A DNA stretch of 64,000 bases from JAGXSE01 sp040757295. GTDB lineage: Bacteria; Bacillota; PH28-bin88. The notes under the pieces are model-generated. The model worked only from the letters and a program-made list of their open reading frames with translations. It made no database searches and had not been told where the DNA came from. The stretch's first letter is position 1. Each line of letters opens with the position of its first letter. The stretch is from NCBI GenBank assembly GCA_040757295.1, contig JBFLXH010000008.1:19928-83927 (forward strand). The letters run 5' to 3'. Of the stretch, positions 6,895 through 16,289 are shown one piece after another. Both the position numbers and the translations under genes were made by a program.

Positions 6895-7899
6895 TTATTT
6901 GGCTGCAAAGGGCCTGGGAACAAACAGCTGCTGAAATTGGCTGATGGCAAAACTGTCAGTCATTCCGGCAATATAGTCACAAACCGCCCGCTCTACCCCC
7001 TCGGCTTCAATAAAGGGATGATATTCAGAAGGGAGCTTAACAGGGTTTTCAACATAATAACGGTACAACTTCTGCACCAGTTGAATGGCCTTACTCTCTT
7101 CGGTTTTAGCCACCGAGCCGATATAGACTCTGTCAAACAGGAAAGTGCGCAGCCGGTCGGTTGCTTCCTGAACCGCTGGGCTCATGGCAATCCGGGGCTG
7201 ATCTTGGCTTGCGATAATCAAATCAATGACCATGGTATTTATGCGCTGGCTGTGCTGCCAACCCAGGACTTCCAGACACTCCCCGGGCAGGTCCTCCTGC
7301 CGGATTACTCCTGCCCGCACTGCATCATCAATATCGTGATTGATATAAGCTACCCGGTCAGCAATCTTGACGATTTGGCCCTCCAGGGTTGCGGGAACAA
7401 TGTCCCCAGTGTGATTTAAAATCCCATCCCGGACTTCCCAGGTAAGGTTTAATCCGGTGCGCCGCTCCAGCTTGTCTACCACTCGGAGACTTTGGAAATT
7501 ATGGCGAAAGCCATCAGGAACCACTTTGCTTAAGGCGTCTTCCCCAGCATGGCCAAAGGGAGTATGGCCAAGGTCATGACCCAAGGCGATAGCCTCAGTC
7601 AAGTCTTCATTGAGTCTGAGAGCTCTGGCTATGGTACGGCTGATCTGGGCCACTTCAAGGGTATGAGTCAAGCGGGTGCGAAAATGGTCCCCCTCAGGGG
7701 CAATAAATACTTGGGTTTTATCTTTCAAACGGCGGAAGGCCTTAGAATGAATAAGCCGGTCCCTGTCCCGCTGAAAATCGGTTCGGATGGCACACGGGTC
7801 CTCTTGCTTTTGCCGGCCCCTGCTCTGATTGCTTTTGGCGGCGAAGGGAGAAAGGGTTTCCAGTTCATTTTTCTCAACTTTTTCCCGCCACTGCATCAC
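6895..7899 (-). CDS. dgt: dGTPase-like HD-domain triphosphohydrolase
   Basis: Hydrolyses dNTPs, classically dGTP, to the nucleoside and triphosphate. The HD metal site is visible: H79 in RTRLTHTLEVAQ, H108-D109 in ALGHDLGHTPFGHAGE, with H112 and H117, and a later aspartate in KIADRVAYINHDIDDA. The N-terminal SKAFRRLKDKTQVF is typical of dGTPase type 2. At 334 residues it matches the shorter Firmicute form. The start is a GTG or the adjacent ATG just after GGAGG. It overlaps or abuts the end of an FMN-reductase relic and is followed by the tandem RNA motif. Confidence 0.92.
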   Translation of the reverse strand: MMQWREKVEKNELETLSPFAAKSNQSRGRQKQEDPCAIRTDFQRDRDRLIHSKAFRRLKDKTQVFIAPEGDHFRTRLTHTLEVAQISRTIARALRLNEDLTEAIALGHDLGHTPFGHAGEDALSKVVPDGFRHNFQSLRVVDKLERRTGLNLTWEVRDGILNHTGDIVPATLEGQIVKIADRVAYINHDIDDAVRAGVIRQEDLPGECLEVLGWQHSQRINTMVIDLIIASQDQPRIAMSPAVQEATDRLRTFLFDRVYIGSVAKTEESKAIQLVQKLYRYYVENPVKLPSEYHPFIEAEGVERAVCDYIAGMTDSFAISQFQQLFVPRPFAAK

Positions 7900-8117
7900 T
7901 TAAATCCTCCGCCGCAAGGAAGCTGTGGCTTTGGCCACTTCGACCACCCGCTTTGCCAAGGCTGCGGCAGATGCTTCCCAATCGGTGTTAGTACTTCTGC
8001 CACATTCACTAAGCGGGTTTCAGCCCCGAGAGCGGCAGCTACCTCCAGGCTCTTCGTCACCATAATGGCAGTATTGCTCTCAGTCCGGGGACTGCCATTT
8101 AAACCAATAATCAACAT
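7896..8117 (-). pseudogene. Relic of an NADPH-dependent FMN reductase-like flavoprotein
   Basis: The open frame starts MLIIGLNGSPRTESNTAIMV, the phosphate-binding loop of flavodoxin-fold FMN reductases, after a purine-rich ribosome-binding site. Family members are about 180-200 residues; this is only 73. Its last 25 or so residues look wrong for the family. In another frame the same DNA reads DWEASAAALAKRVVEVAKA and then stops just before dgt, which resembles a genuine C-terminal helix. The simplest reading is an internal deletion plus frameshift that joined the two ends of the gene. Confidence 0.65.
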
Positions 8118-8256
8118 ACCTTCCACCCCCTTTAGACTCCTAAAGTAAATACGTTCAAAACGCAACCTTTTCCTTCAGCACTAGAAAAATTTCTCAATTC
8201 TCTAATATCGGTTGGTTATGCTGCAGGTGTCGGCCCCTAAATTTAGCACAGAAAGG

Positions 8257-8288
8257 AAGGAGCTGCCCTGATTTTTAGGCAGCTCCTT
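8257..8288 (-). terminator. Probable terminator hairpin after the tautomerase gene
   Basis: GGAGCTGCC...GGCAGCTCC hairpin immediately after the stop of the tautomerase gene. The trailing T tract on the minus strand is broken (TTCCTTTCT), so its strength is uncertain. Confidence 0.55.
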
Positions 8289-8292
8289 TACA

Positions 8293-8499
8293 TTAGGATT
8301 TATTTTTTTCGGCGTCTATGTCGCAGCGCAGGCGACCGGCTTTGCCCAGGTTATGGGTGGCCATATCCTGGATAATAATGGTCACTGCCTGAGGTTCAAC
8401 CTTGGCAATACGGCAGACTTCTTTAGTAATCGCCTCGACCAGTTCTCTTTTTTGTTCCACAGTGCGTCCTTCGATCATTTGGATAGTTACGATTGGCAC
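8293..8499 (-). CDS. 4-oxalocrotonate tautomerase family enzyme
   Basis: A small tautomerase that uses an N-terminal proline as the catalytic base. With a GTG start eight bases after GAGGAGG the mature protein begins PIVTIQMIEGRTVEQKRELV, leaving the required Pro1 after methionine removal. This decides the start over an upstream in-frame GTG that lies inside the ribosome-binding site. At 68 residues it is normal length. A downstream arginine (GRLRCD) is present. It follows ppdK by about 15 bases, so it is likely co-transcribed. The physiological substrate is unknown. Confidence 0.85.
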   Translation of the reverse strand: MPIVTIQMIEGRTVEQKRELVEAITKEVCRIAKVEPQAVTIIIQDMATHNLGKAGRLRCDIDAEKNKS

Positions 8500-8513
8500 C
8501 AAGTTCACCTCCT

Positions 8514-11162
8514 CTAATTATTTTCTCTTAGTTTGGCCTGAGCTGCCGCCAACCGGGCAATGGGCACCCGGTAAGGGGAGCAGCTGACATAGTCAAGACC
8601 GAGGCGGTGGCAGAATTCGATGGAAAGAGGCTCGCCGCCGTGCTCACCACAAATCCCGATTAAGAGACCGGGTCTCACGCGGCGCCCCTTTTCCACGGCC
8701 ATGGCCATTAAGCTGCCGACACCATCCTGATCCAAGACCACAAAGGGATTATCTTTTAGGATTTTTTTCTCCAGGTATACCGCGAGGAATTTCCCTTCTG
8801 CATCATCCCGGCTGAAACCCAGGGTGGTCTGGGTTAAATCATTGGTACCAAAGGAAAAGAATTCCGCCTCCCGGGCAATTTCATCCGCTGTGGCACAGGC
8901 CCGGGGGACTTCAATCATGGTACCAACGGTATAGCTAATAGCTATTCCCGTTTCCGCCTGCACCTGGCGAGCTACTTCATCCACCAGATCCTTAAGGATG
9001 GCCAACTCCCCCACCATGCCCACCAAGGGAATCTCTATTTCAGGATAAAGCCGGTAGCCTTCTCTGACCAGATCGGCCGCTGCCAAGAAAACAGCCCTGG
9101 CCTGCATGGCATAGATCTCCGGATAGGAAATTCCCAGGCGGCAGCCCCGGTGGCCCAGCATAGGATTAAACTCAGACAGGTTTCTAACCTTGCGCAAGAG
9201 GGCTTCCTTTTCAGCCAGAAGGGCTTTGTCGCCCCCGGCTAAACGCAGAGTGTTGATTTCTACCGCCAAATCCTCGCTGTTGGGTAAAAACTCGTGAAGT
9301 GGCGGGTCTAACAGCCGGATGGTAACAGGATAACCCTCCATCGCTTTAAAAATCCCATAGAAATCTTCCCTCTGCAATGGTAATAATTTCGCCAAGGCCG
9401 CTTCCCGTTCCTCCTTGTCAGCCGCAAGAATCATCTCTTGTACTATAGGTAAACGGTCCTGGGCCATAAACATATGCTCTGTCCGGCAAAGACCGATGCC
9501 GGCAGCCCCGAACTCCCTGGCTTTAGCGGCATCCCTGGGGGTGTCGGCATTAGCCCGCACACCAAGCCGCCGCAGCTCATCCGCCCACCCCAAGAGAGTT
9601 CGGAACTCCTCGGACAGCTGGGGGTCAATCATGGGCACCTCGCCTAGGATCACCCTGCCGGTCCCTCCGTCAATGGAGATCGTCTCGCCAGCCTTGATCA
9701 TTAAATCTCCTATATAAATGAGCCCCTCTGCAGGGAGAATCTTCAACAGGTCGCATCCGGTAATACAAGGTTTGCCCATATGGCGGGCAACTACTGCGGC
9801 ATGGCTGGTCATTCCGCCGCGGCTGGTCAAAATCCCTTGGGCAGCCACCATGCCATGAATGTCATCGGGGGTAGTCTCCATCCGCACCAGGATCACCTTC
9901 TGACCATCCCCCGCCAGTTTTTCTGCAGTATCAGCGTCCAGGGTTACCACCCCGGAAGCAGCGCCAGGGGAAGCAGGCAGTCCTTTGGCAATCACCTGGA
10001 GTTTAGCAGCTGGGTCAATCCGGCGGTGCAAGAGGTGGTCCAGTTGCCCCGGGTCTACCTTCTGGAGGGCCTCTTCCCTGGTGATTAAACCTTCGTTAAC
10101 CATTGCAACCGCCACGCTGATAGCAGCTGCAGCTGTCCGCTTGCCGCTGCGGGTCTGCAGGATAAACAGGCGGCCTCGTTCAATGGTGAATTCAATATCC
10201 TGCATATCCCGGTAATGGCGTTCCAACAGCTGACAGGTATCTGCCAACTGCCGGTAGGCTTCCGGAATATCCTCCGCCAGACGGGCAATGGGCAGAGGAG
10301 TGCGGATGCCTGCTACCACATCTTCCCCCTGGGCATTCAAAAGGTACTCTCCATATAAGGCCCTTTCCCCTGTAGACGGGTTGCGGGTAAAAGCTACTCC
10401 GGTACCGCTGTCAGACCCCATATTGCCAAATACCATCGCCTGGACATTAACCGCTGTTCCCAGATCATCGGAGATCTTGTTTACTTTCCGGTAGGTAACC
10501 GCCCTGGGGGTATGCCAGGAAGCAAAGACCGCTTGGATGGCCATGCTTAACTGTTGGGTAGGCTCCTGGGGAAAGGGTGCCCGGGCATGCCGCAAGACCA
10601 GTTTTTTGTATTCTTCAACCAACTGGGCCAAAAGGTCAGCAGTCAACTGATGGTCAAACTGGACTTCAGCCTTAGTTTTTAGGGCTTCCAGGGCGTTTTC
10701 AAATAACCGGTGCTCTACTCCCAGGACAACATCGCCAAACATTTGAATGAACCGGCGATAGCAGTCAAAAGCGAACCGCCGGTCCCCGGTAGCGTTGGCC
10801 AAGCCTTCTACTGTGGTGTCGTTTAGGCCAAGGTTTAAAATGGTGTCCATCATGCCGGGCATGGACACCGGCGCCCCGGACCGGACCGAAATTAACAGGG
10901 GATCCGCCGGGTGGCCGAATATTTTGCCCGCCTGTCTTTCCAAAGCCTGGAGCATTTGGTGTAATTCTTCTTCCAGGCCAGGGGGAAGCGCCTTGCCACC
11001 CGCATAATACCTTTTACAGGCCTCTGTGGTGATAGTGAAGCCTGGCGGCACGGGGAGACCGATCCTGGTCATTTCTGAAAGATTGGCGCCCTTCCCCCCT
11101 AATAGCAGTTTCTGGTCGGCCTTCCCCTCTCCGAACAAATAAATATACCTGCTATTTGCCAT
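8514..11162 (-). CDS. ppdK: Pyruvate, phosphate dikinase
   Basis: Interconverts pyruvate, ATP and phosphate with phosphoenolpyruvate, AMP and pyrophosphate. Domain order: ATP-grasp nucleotide-binding domain (GGKGANLSEMTRIGLPVPPGF, SVRSGAPVSMPGMMDTILNLG), a swivelling phosphohistidine domain with catalytic His in GGMTSHAAVVARHMGKPC near residue 455, and a PEP/pyruvate TIM barrel (GLCRTEHMF, MLGHRGCRLGI, FSFGTNDLTQ, GICGEHGG). At 882 residues it is full length. A GGGGGAG site precedes the ATG. It overlaps the end of the PPDK regulatory gene by 11 bases, so the enzyme and its regulator are co-expressed. Confidence 0.97.
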   Translation of the reverse strand: MANSRYIYLFGEGKADQKLLLGGKGANLSEMTRIGLPVPPGFTITTEACKRYYAGGKALPPGLEEELHQMLQALERQAGKIFGHPADPLLISVRSGAPVSMPGMMDTILNLGLNDTTVEGLANATGDRRFAFDCYRRFIQMFGDVVLGVEHRLFENALEALKTKAEVQFDHQLTADLLAQLVEEYKKLVLRHARAPFPQEPTQQLSMAIQAVFASWHTPRAVTYRKVNKISDDLGTAVNVQAMVFGNMGSDSGTGVAFTRNPSTGERALYGEYLLNAQGEDVVAGIRTPLPIARLAEDIPEAYRQLADTCQLLERHYRDMQDIEFTIERGRLFILQTRSGKRTAAAAISVAVAMVNEGLITREEALQKVDPGQLDHLLHRRIDPAAKLQVIAKGLPASPGAASGVVTLDADTAEKLAGDGQKVILVRMETTPDDIHGMVAAQGILTSRGGMTSHAAVVARHMGKPCITGCDLLKILPAEGLIYIGDLMIKAGETISIDGGTGRVILGEVPMIDPQLSEEFRTLLGWADELRRLGVRANADTPRDAAKAREFGAAGIGLCRTEHMFMAQDRLPIVQEMILAADKEEREAALAKLLPLQREDFYGIFKAMEGYPVTIRLLDPPLHEFLPNSEDLAVEINTLRLAGGDKALLAEKEALLRKVRNLSEFNPMLGHRGCRLGISYPEIYAMQARAVFLAAADLVREGYRLYPEIEIPLVGMVGELAILKDLVDEVARQVQAETGIAISYTVGTMIEVPRACATADEIAREAEFFSFGTNDLTQTTLGFSRDDAEGKFLAVYLEKKILKDNPFVVLDQDGVGSLMAMAVEKGRRVRPGLLIGICGEHGGEPLSIEFCHRLGLDYVSCSPYRVPIARLAAAQAKLRENN

Positions 11163-11964
11163 GTCGCTCCCCCTTATAGAATAGTTCCAAGACTTTACTG
11201 GCCGTTTCCTCTACCGCCCGGTTAGTCACATCCACCACCGGGCAGCCCAAACGCTTCATTACTCCCTCGGCATAGTCCAGCTCGAACAAGATTCGCTCCA
11301 TGCTGGCATAGTCCGCGCTGCTGGTCAAGCCAAGGGTTTTTAACCGTTCCAGCCTAATCTCATATAAAAGCTGGGGACTGATGGTAAGGCCCACCACCTT
11401 GCGCCCTGGCAGGTTAAAAAGCTCCTCTGGCGGGGATACCTCAGGCACCAGCGGCACATTGGCCACCTTAACCCGCTTGTGGGCCAGGTACATGCTGACC
11501 GGTGTTTTGGAGGTGCGGGAAACGCCAATCAGGACTACGTCAGCGTATAACAGTCCCCTGGGGTCCTTGCCGTCGTCATATTTCACGGCAAATTCAACCG
11601 CTTCGATTTTGCGGAAATACTGCTCATCCAGTTTGCGCAGGAGGCCGGGCTCCAACCGGGGCTCTTTTTTAGCCACCGCCTTGATAGCCTCCACCATCGG
11701 CCCCATGATGTCTACAGTGGGGATTTTTTTTGCCTGCGCCAATTCCTGTAAGCGGTATTTAAAGGCAGGCAGAACCAGGGTAAAAGCCAAAACACTGTCG
11801 TATCCGCTGGCTTCCTCCACTACCTCCTCCAGGTAGCTGAGGTCGTTCACATAGGGAACCCGGCGAATTTCAACTTCGCCGGAATTGAATTGGCTGGCCG
11901 CTGCCCGGGCTACAAACTCTGCCGTTTCGCCAAGAGAATCGGAAATAACATAAATAACAGGCAA
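11152..11964 (-). CDS. PPDK regulatory protein (bifunctional kinase/pyrophosphorylase, DUF299)
   Basis: This family inactivates PPDK by ADP-dependent phosphorylation of an active-site threonine and reactivates it by phosphate-dependent dephosphorylation. Visible features are the opening VIYVISDSLGETAEFVA and the P-loop-like LIGVSRTSKTPVSMYLA near residues 145-160, typical of the family. At 270 residues it is normal. The start is a TTG with a poorly spaced ribosome-binding site, so the exact start is less sure. It is directly upstream of and overlaps ppdK, and follows a CcpN-like regulator, as in many Clostridia. Confidence 0.93.
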   Translation of the reverse strand: MPVIYVISDSLGETAEFVARAAASQFNSGEVEIRRVPYVNDLSYLEEVVEEASGYDSVLAFTLVLPAFKYRLQELAQAKKIPTVDIMGPMVEAIKAVAKKEPRLEPGLLRKLDEQYFRKIEAVEFAVKYDDGKDPRGLLYADVVLIGVSRTSKTPVSMYLAHKRVKVANVPLVPEVSPPEELFNLPGRKVVGLTISPQLLYEIRLERLKTLGLTSSADYASMERILFELDYAEGVMKRLGCPVVDVTNRAVEETASKVLELFYKGERHGK

Positions 11965-12072
11965 TTCTCTGGTAGTAATAAGGACCCCTCCTAACCCAGC
12001 TTTTTTCTGAGGAATATTTTGTGCGGTTAATCCATATCAATGTTAATAATTCTCTTGCAATGGGGGACTAGG

Positions 12073-12711
12073 CTAGACCACAGCTTCCCCAATCTCCACG
12101 AAAAGCCTGGCGATATTGGTCTTGGTGATCCGGCCGATTACTTCATACTTTTCACCCTGCAACAGCCTGACTACCGGGAGGGAATCAATTTCATGCTCGG
12201 TGATTTTTTTGGCTGCTTCATAGACGGATTCCTCAGGGAAGGCCACAACCAGGTTTGGCATTCTGGTCATCATCACACTGACTGGCATCTGGCGCAGATC
12301 GATTTGCCCCAGGGTAGCCTTTAACAGGTCCTTTCGGGAAACCACCCCTTCCAAGATCCCGCCGTCACCGACCACAAATACGCTCCCGACATCCTCCACA
12401 AACATGGTCACAATTGTGTCGTAAAGGGCAGCGCCGCTTTTTACCACCACTGGAACTGACTTGATGTCCTTGACCTTGTAACGGCGAATTTCCTCCGCTA
12501 TCAGGACCTTGGCAGACTTCCCCCGATGGTAGTAGCCTACCCTCGGCCTAGCTTCCAATATGCCGGTCATGGTCAGGATAGCAAGGTCCGGCCGTAAAGT
12601 AGCCCGGTGCACCCCCAGTCTTTCCGCGATCTGCTCACTAGTAATGGGCCCTGTCTCTTTAACCAGGGCAACAATCCGCTCCTGTCGCTCTGTCAGTTGA
12701 ATAGGCTTCAC
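12073..12711 (-). CDS. CcpN-like transcriptional regulator: HTH plus two CBS domains
   Basis: An N-terminal helix-turn-helix (LTERQERIVALVKETGPITSEQIAERLGV, residues 5-35) is joined to a tandem CBS pair (about residues 75-205) that binds adenine nucleotides. Bacillus CcpN has this architecture and represses gluconeogenic genes. Here the neighbours are the PPDK regulator and ppdK, which suggests control of the pyruvate-PEP node. The GTG start is close to AAGGCGG. Length, 212 residues, matches the family. Confidence 0.88.
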   Translation of the reverse strand: MKPIQLTERQERIVALVKETGPITSEQIAERLGVHRATLRPDLAILTMTGILEARPRVGYYHRGKSAKVLIAEEIRRYKVKDIKSVPVVVKSGAALYDTIVTMFVEDVGSVFVVGDGGILEGVVSRKDLLKATLGQIDLRQMPVSVMMTRMPNLVVAFPEESVYEAAKKITEHEIDSLPVVRLLQGEKYEVIGRITKTNIARLFVEIGEAVV

Positions 12712-12824
12712 CGCCTTCTGCTGGCATCAAATGTGACATACTATTTAATTAATAGCACCGATTAATTCTATGCAATATATACTAACATTAGGCCATAATT
12801 CCTGCAGAGACAAACTTTTTTTTC

Positions 12825-12853
12825 AAAAAAATCCCCGGCCAATGAACCGGGGA
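12825..12853 (-). terminator. Intrinsic terminator of the glyQS operon
   Basis: Minus strand TCCCCGG-TTCATTGG-CCGGGGA followed by seven T, placed about a dozen bases after the glyS stop. Confidence 0.9.
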
Positions 12854-12865
12854 CTTGAGCCAGAT

Positions 12866-14944
12866 TTACTGAACTATGTGGGATAAGTTAGCGATGCCGC
12901 CAATGTAGTCAGCAATCAGCTTGAGCAAGGCCAGGCGGTTAGAGCGGACCCTCTCATCATCGACCATGACAATCAAACCGGCAAAGAAATTGTCAATGGG
13001 CTGCCGGAGCGAGGCGATAAGGCGCAAAGCGCCAAGATAGTCCCGAACCGCCAACCGTTGATCCGCTTCCTGTTTGACAGCAAGAAAACTTTGGTAAAGC
13101 TCCGACTCTGCCCTTTCGGAAAAAGCGCCCGGATCCACCCCTTTCACAGTAGCCTTGCCAGCCAAGTTTGCTGCCCGGGTAAAAGCAGTCAGGAGAGCGG
13201 CAAAATCCTCCTCTTCCCTGAAAGCCTGCAAGGCCGCACAGCGGCGGTAAACATCAGTGGGATTATCCCCGCCTCCTTCCAAGACTGACTTCACTACATC
13301 AAACTTAAAACCTTTTTCCTCCATAATGGCCTCAATCCGCTGGCGGAAGAAGGCCATTACCTCTGCCAAAACCTCTTCAGCCGAGAATTTTAACTCGGAC
13401 TCATCGCCATAGGCCTGGTAGGAGGCCTTAATCAGCTCCATTAAGGACAGGTCGCTTTCAATCTTCAAGAGAATATGGCAAATGCCAAGGGCCTGCCGCC
13501 TTAACGCGTAGGGGTCCTGGGAGCCGGTAGGCTGCAGCCCAACAGCAAAACAGCCGACAATGTTGTCAATCTTATCCGCAACCGCCACCACAATTCCCAC
13601 CGGGGTGTCCGGCAGCTCGTCACCGGCAAAGCGGGGCTGGTAGTGTTCTCTGATGCCCCGGCACACGGCTTCTGATTCACCGGCATGGGCAGCGTAATAG
13701 GAACCCATAATGCCCTGCAGTTCCGGAAACTCATAGACCATGCCCGTTACCAGGTCTGCTTTGGCCAGACGGGCACAGCGAAGGGCATCAGCCCTGGCTC
13801 TTTCCGGCAGCTCCATTTGTTCCGCCAGGAAACGGGATAGGCCTTCCAATCTTTCCATTTTTTGGTACATTGTCCCCAGGCGAGCTTGAAACACGATGGG
13901 CTTTAACCGTTCCACCTTAACTTCCAAGGGCTCTTTCAGGTCTTCTTGGTAGAAGAAGCTGGCATCAGCCAATCTAGCCCGCAGAACCTTTTCATTGCCG
14001 CTGGCGACAGTGGCCAATTGGTGATCATTTCCGTCTCTAACGGTAATAAACTTGGGCAAAAGCCGGCCATCCTTGCCGTAAACCGGAAAATAGCGCTGGT
14101 GCTCCCGCATGGGGGTAATCACTACCTCTTCAGGGAGTTCCAGAAACTCAGGCTGAATGTTGCCACAGAGAGCGGTAGGCCATTCCAAGAGGAAGGTCAC
14201 TTCCGTCAGCAGTTCCTCATCTTCCTTTACCCATCCATTCTCCCGGGCTGCCAGTTGGGTAATTTGCCGCCAGACTTCCTGCCGGCGCTCTGCCTGATCT
14301 ACCATCACATAGTTGTCGGCCAGCACCTGCCGGTAGTCCTCAGGTTTTGCCAGGGTACACTCTTGCCGTCCCAAGAAGCGATGGCCCCTGGTTATCCGGC
14401 CGGACTTAACACCGCCGATGTCAATTTTTACTTCTTCTTCGCCGTAAAGGGCCACCAGCCACCGGATGGGCCGGGCAAACCGCATTTCCAGGTAGCCCCA
14501 GCGCATTGGCTTGGGGAAACTGAGGGAGTGCACCAGGTATTCCAGAAATTCAGGCAGGACTTCCCGGACAGGCCGCCCCGCCTGGCGGCGCACAGCAAAG
14601 ACATAGGAGCCGCCGGCGGTCTCTCTCACCTGCAGGTCCTCCACCCTGACCCCTTGTCCCCGGGCAAATCCCTCGGCGGCTTTGGTTGGCTTTCCTTCTG
14701 CGTCAAAGGCAACCTTGACGGCAGGGCCTTTTACTTCTTCGGCAATGTCTGCCTGGCGTTCAGCCAGTTTTTCCACCTTCAAGGCCAGGCGGCGGGGAGT
14801 CCCCCAGACCAGGAGGCTCTGGCAATTAAGGCGCCTGGAAGCCAATCCCGTTTCAGCAAGGTTTTTTAATTGCTCCAAGGCAGGAGGCATGAACCTGGCT
14901 GGAATCTCCTCCGTACCAATCTCAAAAAGCAGGTCTTGGGCCAT
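12866..14944 (-). CDS. glyS: Glycyl-tRNA synthetase beta subunit
   Basis: The tRNA-recognition subunit of the bacterial heterotetrameric glycyl-tRNA synthetase. The N-terminus AQDLLFEIGTEEIPARFMPPAL is diagnostic. An HD-like core (FPELQGIMGSYYA, ADKIDNIVGCFAVGLQPTGSQDPYALRRQA) and a C-terminal anticodon-binding-like domain follow. It is 692 residues, normal length. AAAGGAGG precedes the ATG by nine bases. It starts four bases after glyQ, so the two subunits are made together under T-box control. Confidence 0.97.
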   Translation of the reverse strand: MAQDLLFEIGTEEIPARFMPPALEQLKNLAETGLASRRLNCQSLLVWGTPRRLALKVEKLAERQADIAEEVKGPAVKVAFDAEGKPTKAAEGFARGQGVRVEDLQVRETAGGSYVFAVRRQAGRPVREVLPEFLEYLVHSLSFPKPMRWGYLEMRFARPIRWLVALYGEEEVKIDIGGVKSGRITRGHRFLGRQECTLAKPEDYRQVLADNYVMVDQAERRQEVWRQITQLAARENGWVKEDEELLTEVTFLLEWPTALCGNIQPEFLELPEEVVITPMREHQRYFPVYGKDGRLLPKFITVRDGNDHQLATVASGNEKVLRARLADASFFYQEDLKEPLEVKVERLKPIVFQARLGTMYQKMERLEGLSRFLAEQMELPERARADALRCARLAKADLVTGMVYEFPELQGIMGSYYAAHAGESEAVCRGIREHYQPRFAGDELPDTPVGIVVAVADKIDNIVGCFAVGLQPTGSQDPYALRRQALGICHILLKIESDLSLMELIKASYQAYGDESELKFSAEEVLAEVMAFFRQRIEAIMEEKGFKFDVVKSVLEGGGDNPTDVYRRCAALQAFREEEDFAALLTAFTRAANLAGKATVKGVDPGAFSERAESELYQSFLAVKQEADQRLAVRDYLGALRLIASLRQPIDNFFAGLIVMVDDERVRSNRLALLKLIADYIGGIANLSHIVQ

Positions 14945-14948
14945 ATTT

Positions 14949-15938
14949 TCAAGCCTCCTTTATGTCCATGGAATCTTTTGTTCCGGCCGCGCTGGCTTCC
15001 GGCACTGCTTTGGCGATGCGGCTCCCCAATCCGGGTTTCTCAAGGAGACCCATTTGCCGCCGTTCGGCGGGGTCCTTGATCAGGGGAAACTGCAGGTCTT
15101 CCCGCTGCTTAATAAAGGCAGCAGCGCACTGGCGAGCCAGGGCCCGTACCCGGTGGATGTACCCGGTGCGCTGGGTGACACTGATGGCCCCTCTGGCATC
15201 CAGAAGGTTAAAGGTATGGGAACATTTCAAGGTATAGTCGTAAGCCGGCTGCACCAAACCATGCTCCAGAATGCGGAGACATTCTTTTTCATAGGCATCA
15301 AACAGGGTGAACAACAACTGGGTGTCGGCAACTTCGAAATTGTAGTGGGAATAATCTACCTCGGCCTGGTGATGCACATCACCATAGGTTATGCCATCTA
15401 CCCAGACAATATCGAAGACACTCTCTTTTTTCTGGATAAACATGGCCAGCCGCTCAATCCCGTAGGTTAATTCCGCGGAAACCGGCCGGCAGTCAAAACC
15501 TCCGCACTGCTGGAAATAGGTGAACTGGGTGACTTCCATACCATCCAGCCATACCTCCCAGCCCAAACCCCAGGCCCCCAGGGTGGGAGATTCCCAGTTG
15601 TCTTCTACGAAGCGAATGTCATGGGCCAGGGGATCAATACCGATATGGCGCAGGCTGTCCAGGTACAATTCCTGTATATTGTCAGGGGAGGGTTTCATTA
15701 AGACCTGGTACTGATAGTAGTGCTGCAGCCGGTTGGGATTTTCCCCGTACCGCCCGTCAGTGGGACGGCGGGAAGGCTCTACATAGGCTGTGTTCCAGGG
15801 TTCTGGCCCCAAGGCCCGCAGAAAAGTAGCCGGCTGCATGGTTCCCGCCCCTTTTTCCGTGTCGTAGGGCTGAACGATTATGCAGCCCTGGTCGCCCCAA
15901 AACTTATTTAGGGCTAAAATCAGTTCCTGAAAATTCAT
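14949..15938 (-). CDS. glyQ: Glycyl-tRNA synthetase alpha subunit
   Basis: The class II catalytic subunit that adenylates glycine. Seen are FWGDQGCIIVQPYDTEKGAGTMQPATFLRALGPEPW near the start, EPSRRPTDGRYGENPNRLQHYYQ, and GIERLAMF, the class II motif 3 arginine. At 329 residues it is somewhat longer than the usual 295 because of a C-terminal tail after residue 290. AAAGGAGG lies before the ATG. A glycine-type T-box precedes it. Confidence 0.97.
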   Translation of the reverse strand: MNFQELILALNKFWGDQGCIIVQPYDTEKGAGTMQPATFLRALGPEPWNTAYVEPSRRPTDGRYGENPNRLQHYYQYQVLMKPSPDNIQELYLDSLRHIGIDPLAHDIRFVEDNWESPTLGAWGLGWEVWLDGMEVTQFTYFQQCGGFDCRPVSAELTYGIERLAMFIQKKESVFDIVWVDGITYGDVHHQAEVDYSHYNFEVADTQLLFTLFDAYEKECLRILEHGLVQPAYDYTLKCSHTFNLLDARGAISVTQRTGYIHRVRALARQCAAAFIKQREDLQFPLIKDPAERRQMGLLEKPGLGSRIAKAVPEASAAGTKDSMDIKEA

Positions 15939-15959
15939 GTCTTGCGCCTCCTTTTATGC

Positions 15960-16250
15960 CGCTAAAGCAAAAACCTCTCGGCTCTGCAGCAAACAGCCAC
16001 AGGGACGAGAGGTATTCCCGCGGTTCCACCCTGATTGACCGGTCCCTTGACCGGCCCCCTTTAATTCTTGCAAGGTTTACTCACTGGCCTGTCATCTGCC
16101 AGATATCCATCTCACTGACAGCAGGTCCAGTTTTCTTCTTACTGCTCCGGGGCGCCTTCCCAAAAGACCCTCTTACCGGTTTCCACCTGACCCGGCTCTC
16201 TGCTCAAGCTGGCTCCAGTGGTACTATTCCCCATCATTACGGACATTTTT
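15960..16250 (-). promoter_or_regulatory. T-box riboswitch leader of glyQS
   Basis: The minus strand has the T-box core AGGGTGGAACCGCGGG, followed by a terminator ACCTCTCG...CGAGAGGTTTTTGC. Upstream is a leader of about 200 bases with several stems. The association with glyQS makes glycine tRNA the expected effector; I did not resolve the specifier codon. Confidence 0.92.
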
Positions 16251-16256
16251 TAATAT

Positions 16257-16285
16257 ACTTTAGCAAATGATGTCATTCTTGTCAA
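16257..16285 (-). promoter_or_regulatory. Sigma-A promoter of glyQS leader
   Basis: Minus strand perfect TTGACA, 17-base spacer, TAAAGT, placed just upstream of the T-box leader and just after the stop of the DUF4342 gene. Confidence 0.8.
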
Positions 16286-16289
16286 CTAA

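Noticed and set aside
13946..14869. 307-codon plus-strand frame over glyS
   Set aside because: It is antisense to a well-defined glycyl-tRNA synthetase gene and has no recognisable domain.
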